Shown here: piece after piece, positions 24,252 to 32,924 of the stretch
Layout: each line of letters opens with the position of its first letter
How positions within the stretch are numbered: the stretch's first letter is position 1
NCBI GenBank assembly: GCA_963753955.1
Contig: CAVWEM010000008.1
Location: 406,188 to 470,187 of the forward strand
Reading direction: 5' to 3'
Source: Methylumidiphilus sp963753955
Lineage (GTDB): Bacteria; Pseudomonadota; Gammaproteobacteria; Methylococcales; Methylococcaceae
Length of the DNA: 64,000 nucleotides
Made by a program: the position numbers and the translations under genes
Notes under the pieces: model-generated
Told to the model about the DNA's origin: nothing
The model's database searches: none
The model's input: only the letters and a program-made list of their open reading frames with translations

Positions 24252-24358
24252 TGTCAGCTTCCCGACAATCCCGCCGCTGGCCTTTGTTGCGCTTGCTACA
24301 GCCACAAAGCGCAAATCTTCTTGCCAGTCATAAACTTAGAACTGGCATGGCGAGTGCT
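24252..24358 (+). promoter_or_regulatory. Tandem NifA sites and sigma-54 promoter of the ferredoxin-nifQ operon
   Basis: TGT-N10-ACA sites lie at 24252-24267 and 24285-24300, 33 bp apart. The promoter TGGCAT-N5-GTGCTT has GG at 24344-24345 and GC at 24356-24357. The predicted start is near 24369. The layout matches the nifB promoter almost base for base in spacing. Confidence 0.9.
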
Positions 24359-24410
24359 TTATCCCCCTTAAACAAAACCTTTTTTGGCCGACCAAGCGGG
24401 AGAAAGCGCC

Positions 24411-24689
24411 ATGGCTTTGAAAATCATCGAATCCTGCGTCAACTGCTGGGCATGCCTGCCGGTTTGCCCGAGTGAGGCGATCTACGAGGCCAAACCGCAT
24501 TTCCTCATCGACCCGAAGAAATGCACCGAGTGCGAGGGTGCACACGCCGATCCGCAATGCGCCTCCATCTGCCCGATTGAAGGGGCGATCTTGGATGCCT
24601 TGGGCGAAGCCGTCAATCCGCCAGGTTCTTTGACCGGCATCCCGCCGGAGCGCATGGCGCAGGCCATGGCGGAATTGCAGGCGCATTAA
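24411..24689 (+). CDS. 2[4Fe-4S] ferredoxin of the nif regulon
   Basis: 92 residues from MALKIIESCVNCWACLPVCPSEAIYEA. The first cluster motif is CVNCWACLPVCP. The second is CTECEGAHADPQCASICP with the long insertion typical of FdxN-type nif ferredoxins. GGGAGAAAG precedes the start. It is the first gene of a NifA-type operon and probably serves NifB or nitrogenase reduction. Confidence 0.92.
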   Translation: MALKIIESCVNCWACLPVCPSEAIYEAKPHFLIDPKKCTECEGAHADPQCASICPIEGAILDALGEAVNPPGSLTGIPPERMAQAMAELQAH

Positions 24690-24826
24690 GGCCATGAACC
24701 CCATCTCCCCTAGCCATTGCGTGACGGGGTTTGCGACCGCGTCACGCACGTTTTGTGACTCACTACGGTCTTCAAACGTTGCCGTCAGGGTTGCAAACCC
24801 CGACCGGCTTCGAGTGGGCTAATCCT

Positions 24827-25258
24827 ATGGCAACCGTCCAGTTCTACGAAAAACCTGGCTGCATCAACAACACGCGGCAGAAGAAATTGCTCCGCGAAGC
24901 GGGGCATGAGGTCGTCGAACACAATCTGCTGACCGAACCTTGGGATGCCGTGCATCTTCGCGGTTTTTTCGGGACTTTGCCGGTGGCCGCTTGGTTCAAC
25001 AGCAGCGCCCCGGCAATCAAACAAGGCTTGGTGTTGCCGGATTCCTTGAATGAGGAGCAAGCCTTGAGCCTGATGCTGGCCGACCCGCTGCTGATCCGCC
25101 GCCCGTTGATGCAGGTGGGCGAGCGCTGCGAGGTAGGTTTCGACCCGGTGCGGGTGGATGCGTGGATTGGCCTTGCCCCGGAAGACGCCGCCCCGGCGGA
25201 TTTGGAAACCTGCCCGAACTCGGCTAAGGCTGAGCCCGGCTTCGAACCTCGGCCATGA
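24827..25258 (+). CDS. Nitrogenase-associated protein (ArsC/thioredoxin fold)
   Basis: 143 residues from MATVQFYEKPGCINNTRQKKLLREAGHEVVEHNLL. This is the ArsC-like nitrogenase-associated family, with RRPLMQVGERCEVGFD near the C-terminus. Its stop overlaps the start of the flavoprotein gene (ATGA). The role is unknown; it is consistently found in nif operons. Confidence 0.88.
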   Translation: MATVQFYEKPGCINNTRQKKLLREAGHEVVEHNLLTEPWDAVHLRGFFGTLPVAAWFNSSAPAIKQGLVLPDSLNEEQALSLMLADPLLIRRPLMQVGERCEVGFDPVRVDAWIGLAPEDAAPADLETCPNSAKAEPGFEPRP

Positions 25259-26553
25259 ACGACGAAGCGGTCGAAACCGCCGTCTCCGGCAAGGAACCCG
25301 TGGCACTTTCGCCTAGGGTTCACTGGATCGGTGCGCTGGATCCGACCTTGCGCAGTTTCGACATCATCCTGAAGACCGCCAACGGCACCAGCTACAACGC
25401 CTACGTGGTGCGCGGCAGCGAGGGCGTGGCCGTGGTGGACACGGTGAAGGAGCAATTTGCCGGTGACTTTTTCGCCCGGCTGGAAAAAGTCGCCCGTTAC
25501 GATGAAATCAAGGCGATTGTGCTGAACCACTTGGAACCCGACCACACCGGTGCCTTGCCGGAGCTGATGCAGCGCGCGCCGCAGGCGAGACTGTATATCT
25601 CCTTCAAGGCGCAGATGATGCTGAAGGCTTTATTGAAGCGGGAAAGCATGGAATTCACGCCAGTGAATACCGGTTATGCCATCAGCTTGGGCGACCGCAC
25701 GCTGGAATTCCTGCACACGCCTTATCTGCATTGGCCGGACACCCAATGCACGTATTTAAGGGAAGAGAAACTGCTGTTTTCCGGCGATGTGTTCGGCTGT
25801 CATTTCTGCGATGCCCGGCTGTTTAACGACAAGGTGGGGGATTTCAGGTTTTCGTTTGAATATTACTACGCCCACATCATGCGGCCTTTCAAGGATTATG
25901 TGGTGGGCGCGTTGGAATTGATCGAGCCTTTGGAATTGCAGTGCATCGCCCCGGCCCATGGGCCGATCCTGCACGACCGGCCCCGCGCCTATGTGGAACG
26001 TTATCGGGAACTGTCCACCCCGCGCCTGAAAAGCGAGGTTTCCGCCGACGAGAAAACCCTGCTGATTTTTTACATCAGCTCTTACGGCAACACGGCCCGC
26101 ATGGCCGAGGCCATCTATGCCGCCGCGCAAAAAGTGGAAGGGGTGAGGGCTTCGCTGTACGACTTGGAAGGCGGCGACACCGACACCTTCGCCGACTTGC
26201 TGGAGGAGGCCGACGGCTTCGTGCTGGGCTCGCCCACCATCAACGGCGACGCGGTGAAACCGATCTGGGATCTGCTGTCCTCGCTGACCGTCATCGACGT
26301 GAAAGGCAAGATCGCCGCCGCCTTCGGCTCTTACGGCTGGAGCGGCGAGGCGGTGCGCATGATCGAGGATCGGCTGCGTGGCCTGAAGCTGCGGGTGCCG
26401 GTGCAGGGCTTGCGGGTCAAGCTCATCCCCACACTCGATGAAATCGAGGCTTGCCGGCAATTCGGCCACGATCTGGCGGAGGAATTGGTTGGACGCCGCC
26501 CCGCCCGCGTCATCGACATGTCCGACCTATTAAAAACGACTTACTCAACCTAG
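25255..26553 (+). CDS. FprA-type flavodiiron protein
   Basis: 432 residues. The N-terminal metallo-beta-lactamase-like diiron domain has ligands in NHLEPDHTG (HxExDH), LHWPDT, FSGDVFG and PAHGPI. The C-terminal flavodoxin domain is IFYISSYGNTARMAEAIYAAA. Such proteins reduce O2 or NO to harmless products. In a nif operon a role in oxygen protection is plausible (inference). Confidence 0.93.
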   Translation: MNDEAVETAVSGKEPVALSPRVHWIGALDPTLRSFDIILKTANGTSYNAYVVRGSEGVAVVDTVKEQFAGDFFARLEKVARYDEIKAIVLNHLEPDHTGALPELMQRAPQARLYISFKAQMMLKALLKRESMEFTPVNTGYAISLGDRTLEFLHTPYLHWPDTQCTYLREEKLLFSGDVFGCHFCDARLFNDKVGDFRFSFEYYYAHIMRPFKDYVVGALELIEPLELQCIAPAHGPILHDRPRAYVERYRELSTPRLKSEVSADEKTLLIFYISSYGNTARMAEAIYAAAQKVEGVRASLYDLEGGDTDTFADLLEEADGFVLGSPTINGDAVKPIWDLLSSLTVIDVKGKIAAAFGSYGWSGEAVRMIEDRLRGLKLRVPVQGLRVKLIPTLDEIEACRQFGHDLAEELVGRRPARVIDMSDLLKTTYST

Positions 26554-26562
26554 GAGAAACCC

Positions 26563-26850
26563 ATGGCCAAAGCCACCATCACATTTGAAGACATTAACGT
26601 CACCGTCACCGTTCCGGCCGGCACCCGCGTCATCGAGATTTCGGAAAAGGTCGGCTCCGGCATCACCTACGGCTGCCGCGAAGGCGACTGCGGCACCTGC
26701 ATGATGAAGGTCGACGAAGGCTGGAATAACCTCAGCGAGCCATCGGTGCTGGAGGACAAGATCCTGCGTGACAACTTCGCCGGCAAGCATAACCGACTGG
26801 CCTGCCAAGCCCAAGTGCTGGGCGGCGAGCTTAAGGTGCGCCCGGCTTAA
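26563..26850 (+). CDS. Plant-type [2Fe-2S] ferredoxin
   Basis: 95 residues. The cluster motif is GCREGDCGTC with the fourth cysteine in RLACQAQVLGG. AGGAG lies six bases before the ATG, nine bases after the flavoprotein stop. It could feed electrons to the flavodiiron protein or to nitrogenase. Confidence 0.92.
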   Translation: MAKATITFEDINVTVTVPAGTRVIEISEKVGSGITYGCREGDCGTCMMKVDEGWNNLSEPSVLEDKILRDNFAGKHNRLACQAQVLGGELKVRPA

Positions 26851-26856
26851 AGCCCA

Positions 26857-26960
26857 CCTACACCCCCTCACCCCCGGCCCCTCTCCCAAAGGGAGAGGGG
26901 GTAAAGCCCCTCCCCCTGCGGGGGAGAGCTTGCGAGGGGGCCGGTTGGGGAGAGAGGCAG
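26857..26960. repeat. Intercistronic CCCCTCTCCC hairpins
   Basis: CCCCTCTCCCAAAGGGAGAGGGG is followed by CCCCTCCCCCTGCGGGGGAGAG. This is the same repeat type as the gaps after nifX and after DUF269. No gene lies here. Confidence 0.5.
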
Positions 26961-26989
26961 CGAAACAAACTTTAGAGAGGAAACCCATC

Positions 26990-27337
26990 ATGGCATTAGT
27001 CACTTTCAGCAATCCCGAATACAAAGACAAAACCGTCTACGCCGTAGCCGGCAGCCACACGCAGACCTTGCTTAAACTGGCCTTGGAAAACAAGGTTCCG
27101 ATCCAGTTCAACTGCCAGGACGGGGAATGCGGCACCTGCTTGGTGAAGGTCAGCAGCGTGGATACCAAACCCCGGATGAGCGGCCATCTGACCGCCAAGG
27201 AAATCGCGGTGTTGAAGGAATTGGGCAAGATCACCCAACAGGAGATCGACGATATCGCCGTCACCGACATGCCCGCCACCTGGCGTCTGGCCTGTCAGTT
27301 CATCGTCCGCGACGAAGACATTCTGGTCGAGTACTAA
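26990..27337 (+). CDS. [2Fe-2S] ferredoxin (second copy, FdxH-like)
   Basis: 115 residues from MALVTFSNPEYKDKTVYAVAG. The cluster motif is NCQDGECGTCLVKV with the last cysteine in WRLACQF. Longer than its neighbour, it has an extra segment with TAKEIAVLKELGKITQQEIDD. GAGAGGAAACCC is the binding site. It lies in the same operon, seven bases before nifQ. Confidence 0.92.
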   Translation: MALVTFSNPEYKDKTVYAVAGSHTQTLLKLALENKVPIQFNCQDGECGTCLVKVSSVDTKPRMSGHLTAKEIAVLKELGKITQQEIDDIAVTDMPATWRLACQFIVRDEDILVEY

Positions 27338-27343
27338 ACCACC

Positions 27344-27928
27344 ATGAACGCCATCCCCAAGCCCTACGCACCAGACCGGCAGAAGTATTATCGATACTTC
27401 AAACGGCATTCGGCCAAGCTCTCCCCCAACACGGAGTGGCTGTGCCGGATGCTGTCAAGTTGGAGCGTCGGCTTGGGGGCGTTGCCGGAAGCCTTGGGGC
27501 TGGAGCGAGAGGACTTCTTCCGTTTGCAAAGCGAGTTTTTCCGCAGCCTGGAAATCCCCGTTTCGGCCCCGTCAGGCATTCAGGCGGATTTCAGCCGCAT
27601 GTTGGAAAAGGACGATCTTATCCGTTATTTGCAGGCCCGCGCCGCTTACCCAAAGCGGGCGGAAACCGGCTGGATAACCCGTATCCTGGTGGCCGGTTGC
27701 CTGGGCGATGACCATCTTTGGCAGGATTTGGGGCTATGGTCGCGGCAGGAATTGAGCGGTTTGATTGCCTACAACTTCCCGAAAATCGCGGCTGCCAACC
27801 ACCAGGACATGAAATGGAAGAAATTCATTTATAAACAATTGTGCGAGACGGAAGGCATTTATGTCTGCCGTGCGCCTTCTTGTGATGTATGTGTCGATTA
27901 CCCACGTTGTTTTGGAGCGGAGGACTGA
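27344..27928 (+). CDS. nifQ: NifQ, molybdenum donor protein for FeMo-cofactor
   Basis: 194 residues, with WITRILVAGCLGDDHLWQDLGL and the NifQ C-terminal cysteine motif C-x4-C-x2-C-x5-C (CRAPSCDVCVDYPRC). NifQ carries a Mo-Fe-S cluster and gives molybdenum to NifEN/NifH. Regulated with the operon from the promoter at 24.3 kb. Confidence 0.96.
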   Translation: MNAIPKPYAPDRQKYYRYFKRHSAKLSPNTEWLCRMLSSWSVGLGALPEALGLEREDFFRLQSEFFRSLEIPVSAPSGIQADFSRMLEKDDLIRYLQARAAYPKRAETGWITRILVAGCLGDDHLWQDLGLWSRQELSGLIAYNFPKIAAANHQDMKWKKFIYKQLCETEGIYVCRAPSCDVCVDYPRCFGAED

Positions 27929-27930
27929 CC

Positions 27931-28113
27931 ATGTTTAACCCACATTCTTTGAGCGTGCCTGAAATCACCACCGTGCTGGCAGCCTTGGGGCTGGTGCTCA
28001 ATGCCTGCATCAGCGTATTGATTCACCGCAAGCCATCGCACCAGCGCATCCCCATTAAAGACGCGGTCTGGCTAAGACACGGCAACACCAAAAAGAGACA
28101 TTTCCATGAGTAA
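27931..28113 (+). CDS. Small single-span membrane protein
   Basis: 60 residues from MFNPHSLSVPEITTVLAALG behind GGAGCGGAGG. One hydrophobic segment (ITTVLAALGLVLNACISVLI) is followed by a basic tail. It overlaps the next gene by eight bases, so it is probably coupled to the SIR2-like protein. No family is recognised. Confidence 0.55.
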   Translation: MFNPHSLSVPEITTVLAALGLVLNACISVLIHRKPSHQRIPIKDAVWLRHGNTKKRHFHE

Positions 28114-28970
28114 GATCGACGAAATCATCACCGGTTTGTATGAAAACCGGATTGTCCCCTATCTAGGCCCAGGCGTCCTGGCCGATGTGACCCAGGTTGG
28201 CACCGGCACACCCATGCCGGCCGACAGTAATAGCCTCATCATCGCCATGAACGACGGCAAGCCCATGGCCCCCAAGCTGATGTACGAATTCCCCCGCGCC
28301 GCGATGAACCTGGAGCTCAAGCGCGGGCGCAGCTTCGTCGAGCGCTTCCTGGAAAAAACCTACGGCCAAACCCGTTGGACCCGCGCCACCTTCCACGAGT
28401 GGCTGGCCAGTTGGAAGCCCCGCTACATCATCGACATCAACCGCGATACCCAATTGCAGGAAAGCTATGCCCGGCCAGCCGCATAGCTTGATCCGTGGGG
28501 TGGCCCGCATCGCCGGCACGGATTATCGTTTTGTGATCCACCACTGGGACGGCAGCCAATACCGGGAAATTAGCCAAGATGAAGCCGACACCAGCCTGCC
28601 CATCCTGTTCAAACCCATGGGCAGTCCCTTGCCCAATCCCCACTACATCGCCTCCGACGCCGATTATGTGGATTACATCACCGAGTTGATGGGCGGCTTC
28701 GCGATACCCTCCTTCCTGAAGGAATACCGCAAAGGCAAGCAATACCTGCTGATCGGCATGCCGTTGAACCGGGATTCCGAGCGCATGGTGATGTCGGACA
28801 TACTCTACAGCGCGGCGGAGCCGAAAGGCTGGGTATTGAACAAATCCCCGACGGACAAGGAAAAGCGCTATTGCGAAAAGATAGGCTTGGAGATCCTCGA
28901 CCTAGGCGTCGAAGATTTGCTGGCTGCTGCGGGGTGGGCGGAGACAATCGGCGAGAAGACGGCGGCGTAG
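28106..28970 (+). pseudogene. SIR2-like nif-operon protein, frameshifted
   Basis: The N-terminal part begins MSKIDEIITGLYENRIVPYLGPGVLAD, an NAD-binding SIR2-like start. The first frame ends shortly after RYIIDINRDTQLQESYA. The continuation GQPHSLIRGVARIAGTDYRFVIHHWDG is one frame over. Removing one C from the CCC at 28470-28472 joins both into about 288 codons (total length is 3n+1). The C-terminus contains KQYLLIGMPLNRDSERMV. It ends the NifA operon after nifQ. It may be a real frameshift or a sequencing error. Confidence 0.8.
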
Positions 28971-28977
28971 ATTAACC

Positions 28978-29130
28978 CGCATCCAGGATAAACGCGGCGC
29001 AATAGGCGAAGCCGTATTGCGCCGAATGCGAAGAAGCTCAACCCTGCGGCGCAATTGCTTCGCATTGCGCCCTACGCGGGCTGGGGAATATCCGTCATTC
29101 CGGCATGGATCGCCGGAATCCAGGTTCCAT
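28978..29130. repeat. REP-like palindromes downstream of the nif operon
   Basis: GCGCAATAGGCGAAGCCGTATTGCGCC is one REP-type palindrome. GGCGCAATTGCTTCGCATTGCGCC is another. A GTCATTCCGGCATGG...CGCCGGAATCCAG repeat follows and recurs near 33.4 and 36.3 kb. No gene. Confidence 0.6.
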
Positions 29131-29136
29131 GGACGG

Positions 29137-29427
29137 TTAAATGATGGAAGCCCACAAATCCAGCCATTCTCGGTTGTGCTTTTCGATGAGTTCGATCTTG
29201 GCGGCACGAGACCAACCCTTGATTTGTTTCTCCCTCGAAATGGCGCTTTCCATGCGCTCATGCACCTCGTACCAGACCAAGTCATGCACGTTATAGCGTT
29301 TGGCGAATCCGTCCACCAATCCGTTGCGATGTTCATACACGCGCTTGACCAAATCGGAGGTCACGCCGACGTACAACGTGCCGAGGCGGCGGCTGGCAAG
29401 GAGATAAACGCAGGGTTGTTTGTTCAT
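29137..29427 (-). CDS. GIY-YIG nuclease family protein
   Basis: 96 residues. VYLLASRRLGTLYVGVTSDLVKRVYEHR contains the LYVG form of the GIY-YIG motif and the catalytic arginine (VKRVYEH). KRYNVHDLVWYE and the glutamate-containing REKQIKGWSR follow. The stand-alone small GIY-YIG group is widespread and of unclear function. Confidence 0.9.
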   Translation of the reverse strand: MNKQPCVYLLASRRLGTLYVGVTSDLVKRVYEHRNGLVDGFAKRYNVHDLVWYEVHERMESAISREKQIKGWSRAAKIELIEKHNREWLDLWASII

Positions 29428-29493
29428 GGCGGGAGGCTAGCACACATCCCTGTAACCTGGATTCCGTTTCACTTCATCCGGGCTACGCTGGCT

Positions 29494-30057
29494 TCAAGCC
29501 CACAAATCGCCCAAAGAAAAGCTGACGGCGTCGAACGGTGGAACCGCCACCATGTCCTCGTCTTTGAGCGTGGCGACCAGCAGCCAGCCATTTTCGGTCA
29601 GCGAATAGGCTTCCAACAGCCTAGCATAAGGATCGACCAACCAAGCGTGGGCGACGGCATAATGGGCATAAAGAGGCATCTTTTTGGCCCGGTCTTTCTG
29701 CGCGGTTGACGGCGAGAGGATTTCGCACACCCAATCGGGTATGACCTCGAAGCGGTGGTCGTCAGGAATGGCCAGCATTCGCTCCCGTCGCCAACCCGCC
29801 AAATCCGGCACGGTGACGACCGTATCACGGACAAAGTGAATTTCCGGCTCGGGAATGATCCACCAGCCGCCAGGGCCTCCCCGGCCTTTGTCAAACGGCC
29901 CTGCCAGTTCAAGGGTCAGGCTTCTTTCCGCCAAAGCATGGCGGCCTGCCGGGCGCGGCTGCGTGTAAAGCTCGCCACCGATGATTTCGCCGGTCAGGTT
30001 TTCAGGCAAAGCCAGCAGTTGGTCATACAGCGGGAGAGGAGCGTAGGCATGGCTCAT
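29494..30057 (-). CDS. Uma2 family (DUF820) putative endonuclease
   Basis: 187 residues. TGEIIGGELYTQPRPAGRHALAE, IPEPEIHFVRDTVVTVPDLAGWRR, PDWVCEILSPSTAQKDRAKKMPLYAHYAVAHAWLVDP match the DUF820/Uma2 restriction-endonuclease-like fold (PD...E-x-L core). These genes are common in cyanobacteria and some proteobacteria; their role is unknown. Confidence 0.9.
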   Translation of the reverse strand: MSHAYAPLPLYDQLLALPENLTGEIIGGELYTQPRPAGRHALAERSLTLELAGPFDKGRGGPGGWWIIPEPEIHFVRDTVVTVPDLAGWRRERMLAIPDDHRFEVIPDWVCEILSPSTAQKDRAKKMPLYAHYAVAHAWLVDPYARLLEAYSLTENGWLLVATLKDEDMVAVPPFDAVSFSLGDLWA

Positions 30058-30261
30058 GGCGGGTTGTCCTGAAACTTAGATGGATCGGGTGGACTGTTAA
30101 TGTTGTTAAGTAGGGTGTCCTGCCAACCGTCCCTTTCTTCTTGAATTTGACGCAAAATATCGGCGTGGCAGCGCCCGGTTTCATTGCGCGGCATGAAGTA
30201 TCCAAGTTCCCCACGCCCCGGACGGCCCGCTTTCTTCGTAAAGCACGACCACCCTCTCCGG

Positions 30262-30356
30262 CATATGCGTAGGCCGGATACCGGAAACGCCCGCCTTTGG
30301 GGAAATGTAAGATTGGCCGACCAATATGTGGGCGGACTTATTCCGGCCTACCTGAC
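30262..30356. repeat. Inverted REP-like pair in an intergenic gap
   Basis: GTAGGCCGGATACCGG near the left and TATTCCGGCCTAC near the right form a long inverted repeat. The whole gap 30058-30366 shows no convincing gene. Confidence 0.5.
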
Positions 30357-30804
30357 TAGTTAAAGTTTATTCGCACTTGGCATCTTTATACCATAGACGG
30401 CTTAACCCAGAGCTTTTAGGTGAAGTGTTTTTCTGTGAGGTGCTTTTAACGCCTTGTTGCGCCAGAAATGGGCCGTATCGTTTATCTTCTACGAGAATAT
30501 GGTATTGTAACCAATCCTTCAAAAACACCAGAAATGGAGTATTGATGGTAACGTCACCATTTTTCACCTTTTTCTGAACGTCTAGGACTTGCGCTTTTAG
30601 CGCGTTATGATGATTGGTATGTATGTCTGTGGCAGGATAGTCAAAAATGCGAAATAGGCTTTCTTCTACTGAAAAATGAATAATAGTGTACTCTACCAAT
30701 TTATGTAATACTTCTTCAAGTACCTGTGGCTCTGCTTTATTGATAATCGTTTCGCTATATAAACGATTTATTAATCCTAATAATAATTTATGCTGGGCAT
30801 CAAT

Positions 30805-31855
30805 AGAGTTGTTCCCGGTGTTAAGTTAATGATTATAGGCTATTTTTAGGTTCCAAAGACCCGCCGGAACCCAAAAAAGGAAATCAATGAGCCAGTCCAG
30901 GTGGTTTCTGATCCGATGGGTCAGGCAATGGAAAGCCTTCATCCCGCCGATGGCGTGTTCCACGGAAACGCGGGTTCCCGCATGCTGCCGGTTATGTTTG
31001 ACCTGCGCGGCGGTCAGTTTCGGCTTCGGGTTGTTTTTAGATTTCTTCGGCCTTTTGTGTGGAAGGTTTATCTTGGATTTCACGCCATAATCTTTTTGCG
31101 CACCTTGGAACCCAAGGTCGAGCCACAGATTCACTCGATGGAACCATTTCAGTTTTGGGTCGAATACCTTTTTCATGAGCTTGTAGTCGTGGACGCTGCC
31201 GGCGAAGACGCAGAAGAGGAAAAGGATTTTCCGGTGCAGGGTCGTGAGGACGAGCGCCTGGAGCGTGTGGCGTTTTTTTTTCCGCTGAAGCGGGCCTTCT
31301 GGAGTTCCCCGTCCTGCGGCCTGACGCAGGCGCACTCCATCCCGTCGATGATGACGTCGCCATATTTATCGACGAGTCGCAGGAACTCCTCGGGAGTCCC
31401 AGGCGACCGCTCAGGGAGCACGCCGAGGTCCGACAGGCTCCGCAGCAAGACGGGCAGGAGTTTCTCCACATGGTTGTGGGCATGCCCCGAACTGAAGCCG
31501 AAAAGGAAGCCCAGCACGTCGAAGGTGGGGTATGTCTTGAGGTAATACAAAATGAAGAAAAGCTTCTTCCCGGGCGTGTCGAGATGGCCTTTTGGCCCGC
31601 CCGTTGGAACCTGCTTGATTTCGCCCTGCCGACACCTTTCCAGTTGGACGGCATCGTAGGCCGCCGCGAAGGCCGCAAGGAGGATGTTGAATTTTGGCAG
31701 GCTCATGCCGATGACGGACTTAATCTTGCGGTCATGCTTCTTGCCATCCAGCTTTTTAAATCTTTCGAAGGCCATGGGTTGTCTATTTTCTGTAGGGTAT
31801 GGATACCCTATAATAAGGCAGTATTAAAAAAATTAACAGGGTCGGGAACAAGTCT
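30805..31855 (-). mobile_element. IS5-family insertion sequence (ANT target duplication)
   Basis: 1051 bp, with terminal inverted repeats AGAGTTGTTCCCGG and AGACTTGTTCCCGA. A 3-bp duplication AAT (ATT on the gene strand) lies at 30802-30804 and 31856-31858. Two overlapping transposase frames lie between. The ends are shared with the 142-bp MITE at 32.5 kb. The ANT duplication and split frames fit the IS427/ISL2 side of the IS5 family. Confidence 0.9.
30826..31775 (-). CDS. IS5-family transposase in two frames with a putative programmed frameshift
   Basis: The first frame (31173-31775) carries the N-terminal domain and first DDE aspartate (FERFKKLDG...GDVIIDGMECACVRP). The second (30826-31335) carries the rest (LFCVFAGSVHDYKLMKK...NLWLDLGFQGAQKDYG...RVSVEHAIGGMKAF). 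They overlap around a run of nine adenines (31273-31281), a likely slippery site for frameshift translation, as in other IS427-group elements. No other lesion is seen, so it may be active. Confidence 0.85.
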
Positions 31856-32001
31856 AATCTCTTCAATGCCAACACTAAAATCGTTCGACCATTCTACAAA
31901 GTTTTTTTTGTCCATAAGGGCAGTGTTTTTTTTCAATCTAAGGTTAGAAAAGCTGTCCTTGCACGTTGTCTAAAAAACCTTCCATTGTTGGACTTCGCGG
32001 A

Positions 32002-32924
32002 TTACGGATTTGATTCGTTAGTAGTCCTGAATAGGCAATTTCTGGTGTTGTTGAGGCAAATACCTTGAATGTTATGCTTACATGGTAGATGACTTTTACA
32101 ATAATGTATGGCTTCTAGGATAAGTCCTTCTGTAGTAATCGAGGCGGCGAGTGGTGATGAATTTGGCATAAATATGAACTTCAAGTCTTCTTTAATGATA
32201 TGTTCTGCCACTACATCATAACAAATAAAACCTACAATATCACCGATGTTCGCTTGATCATTATGATAAAGTTCTTGAATTTTTGCCGCCTTCGCCAATA
32301 AATAACTGTGGATTTCCTTATGTTCGTCAGAGATAGGATGATTATTTTCGGCAAGAACATCCTCTTCCGTCTTGAAGTGATCTGCAATATGATCAAATAG
32401 TTCACAAAAGATCAATTCAATGTCGGATTTAGGTGTTTTTTTTCAATATTGCGTTAATCAAATCGTTCCCAATTTCGAATAACCGACGATGTTATTTATC
32501 AATAGACTTGTTCCCGATGACTTTTAATATAAATCAAATAGATAGACTCATTCTTTAATACTGGCAAATACTTTTTCCCCAGAATTTTTGCAAAAAATTT
32601 ATCTATGTTAGTGATTTTAAATGATATAGCATCGGGAACAAGTCTAATGATGCTATTACCGCATTTGAAGGCATCGTTCCAAGCAATATTAACGAGCCCG
32701 TTTTCTGGGGTGTTTGTGTCGGTTGTTGTCTTTGGTGAATTTCCAGTTAAGTAATTTATATCAGATTGATGTGACATAAGTTTTATGATGCCAACCGAAA
32801 TAAATACCAAGCCACTAAAAATTGCTATGCCGTTTTTTAGTGATATTAAAACAAGTAATCCGAAAAATATATATATGAATGAATATGCTTCGCACAGCCA
32901 ATCTGGTAGATACTTATATTTCAC
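32002..32924 (-). pseudogene. Membrane-anchored hemerythrin, interrupted by a MITE and further damaged
   Basis: Starts at a GTG with AGGA seven bases ahead. Two membrane helices (SFIYIFFGLLVLISL, IFSGLVFISVGIIKL) are followed by a hemerythrin domain (NIAWNDAFKCGNSI-IDK...HRRLFEIGNDLINAI...HFKTEEDVL...HKEIHSYL...AEHIIKEDLKF). Lesions: the MITE in the I-D-K codons, TAA at 32492-32494 in place of CAA of the DKQH motif, and an extra A in an eight-A run at 32436-32443. After removing the MITE and its duplication the length is 3n+1, as expected. The C-terminus has a cysteine set (YCKSHLPCKHNIQGICLNN). Confidence 0.88.
32504..32645. mobile_element. 142-bp MITE related to the IS5-family element
   Basis: The ends AGACTTGTTCCCGAT and ATCGGGAACAAGTCT match those of the complete element at 30.8-31.9 kb. 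It has a 3-bp AAT duplication (32501-32503, 32646-32648). It holds no transposase. The interior is A/T-rich. It was presumably moved by the nearby IS5-family transposase. Confidence 0.9.

Larger units (their letters stand above)
30367..31915 (-). pseudogene. Bacteriohemerythrin gene split by an IS5-family element
   Basis: The N-terminal 20 codons (MDKKNFVEWSNDFSVGIEEI) lie at 31856-31915. The remaining 144 codons (DAQHKLLLGLINRL...HFSVEESLF...HTNHHNALKAQV...WLQYHILVEDKRYGPFL) lie at 30367-30801. Excising the IS and one ATT duplication restores a continuous 164-residue hemerythrin with the iron ligand motifs QH, HFxxEE, HxxxxHH and HxxxD. The join is E-I-D-A-Q-H. Hemerythrins bind O2. As it stands the gene is inactive. 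Confidence 0.92.

Noticed and set aside
30023..30214. Small frame upstream of the Uma2 gene
   Set aside because: No ribosome binding site or similarity; overlaps the Uma2 start.
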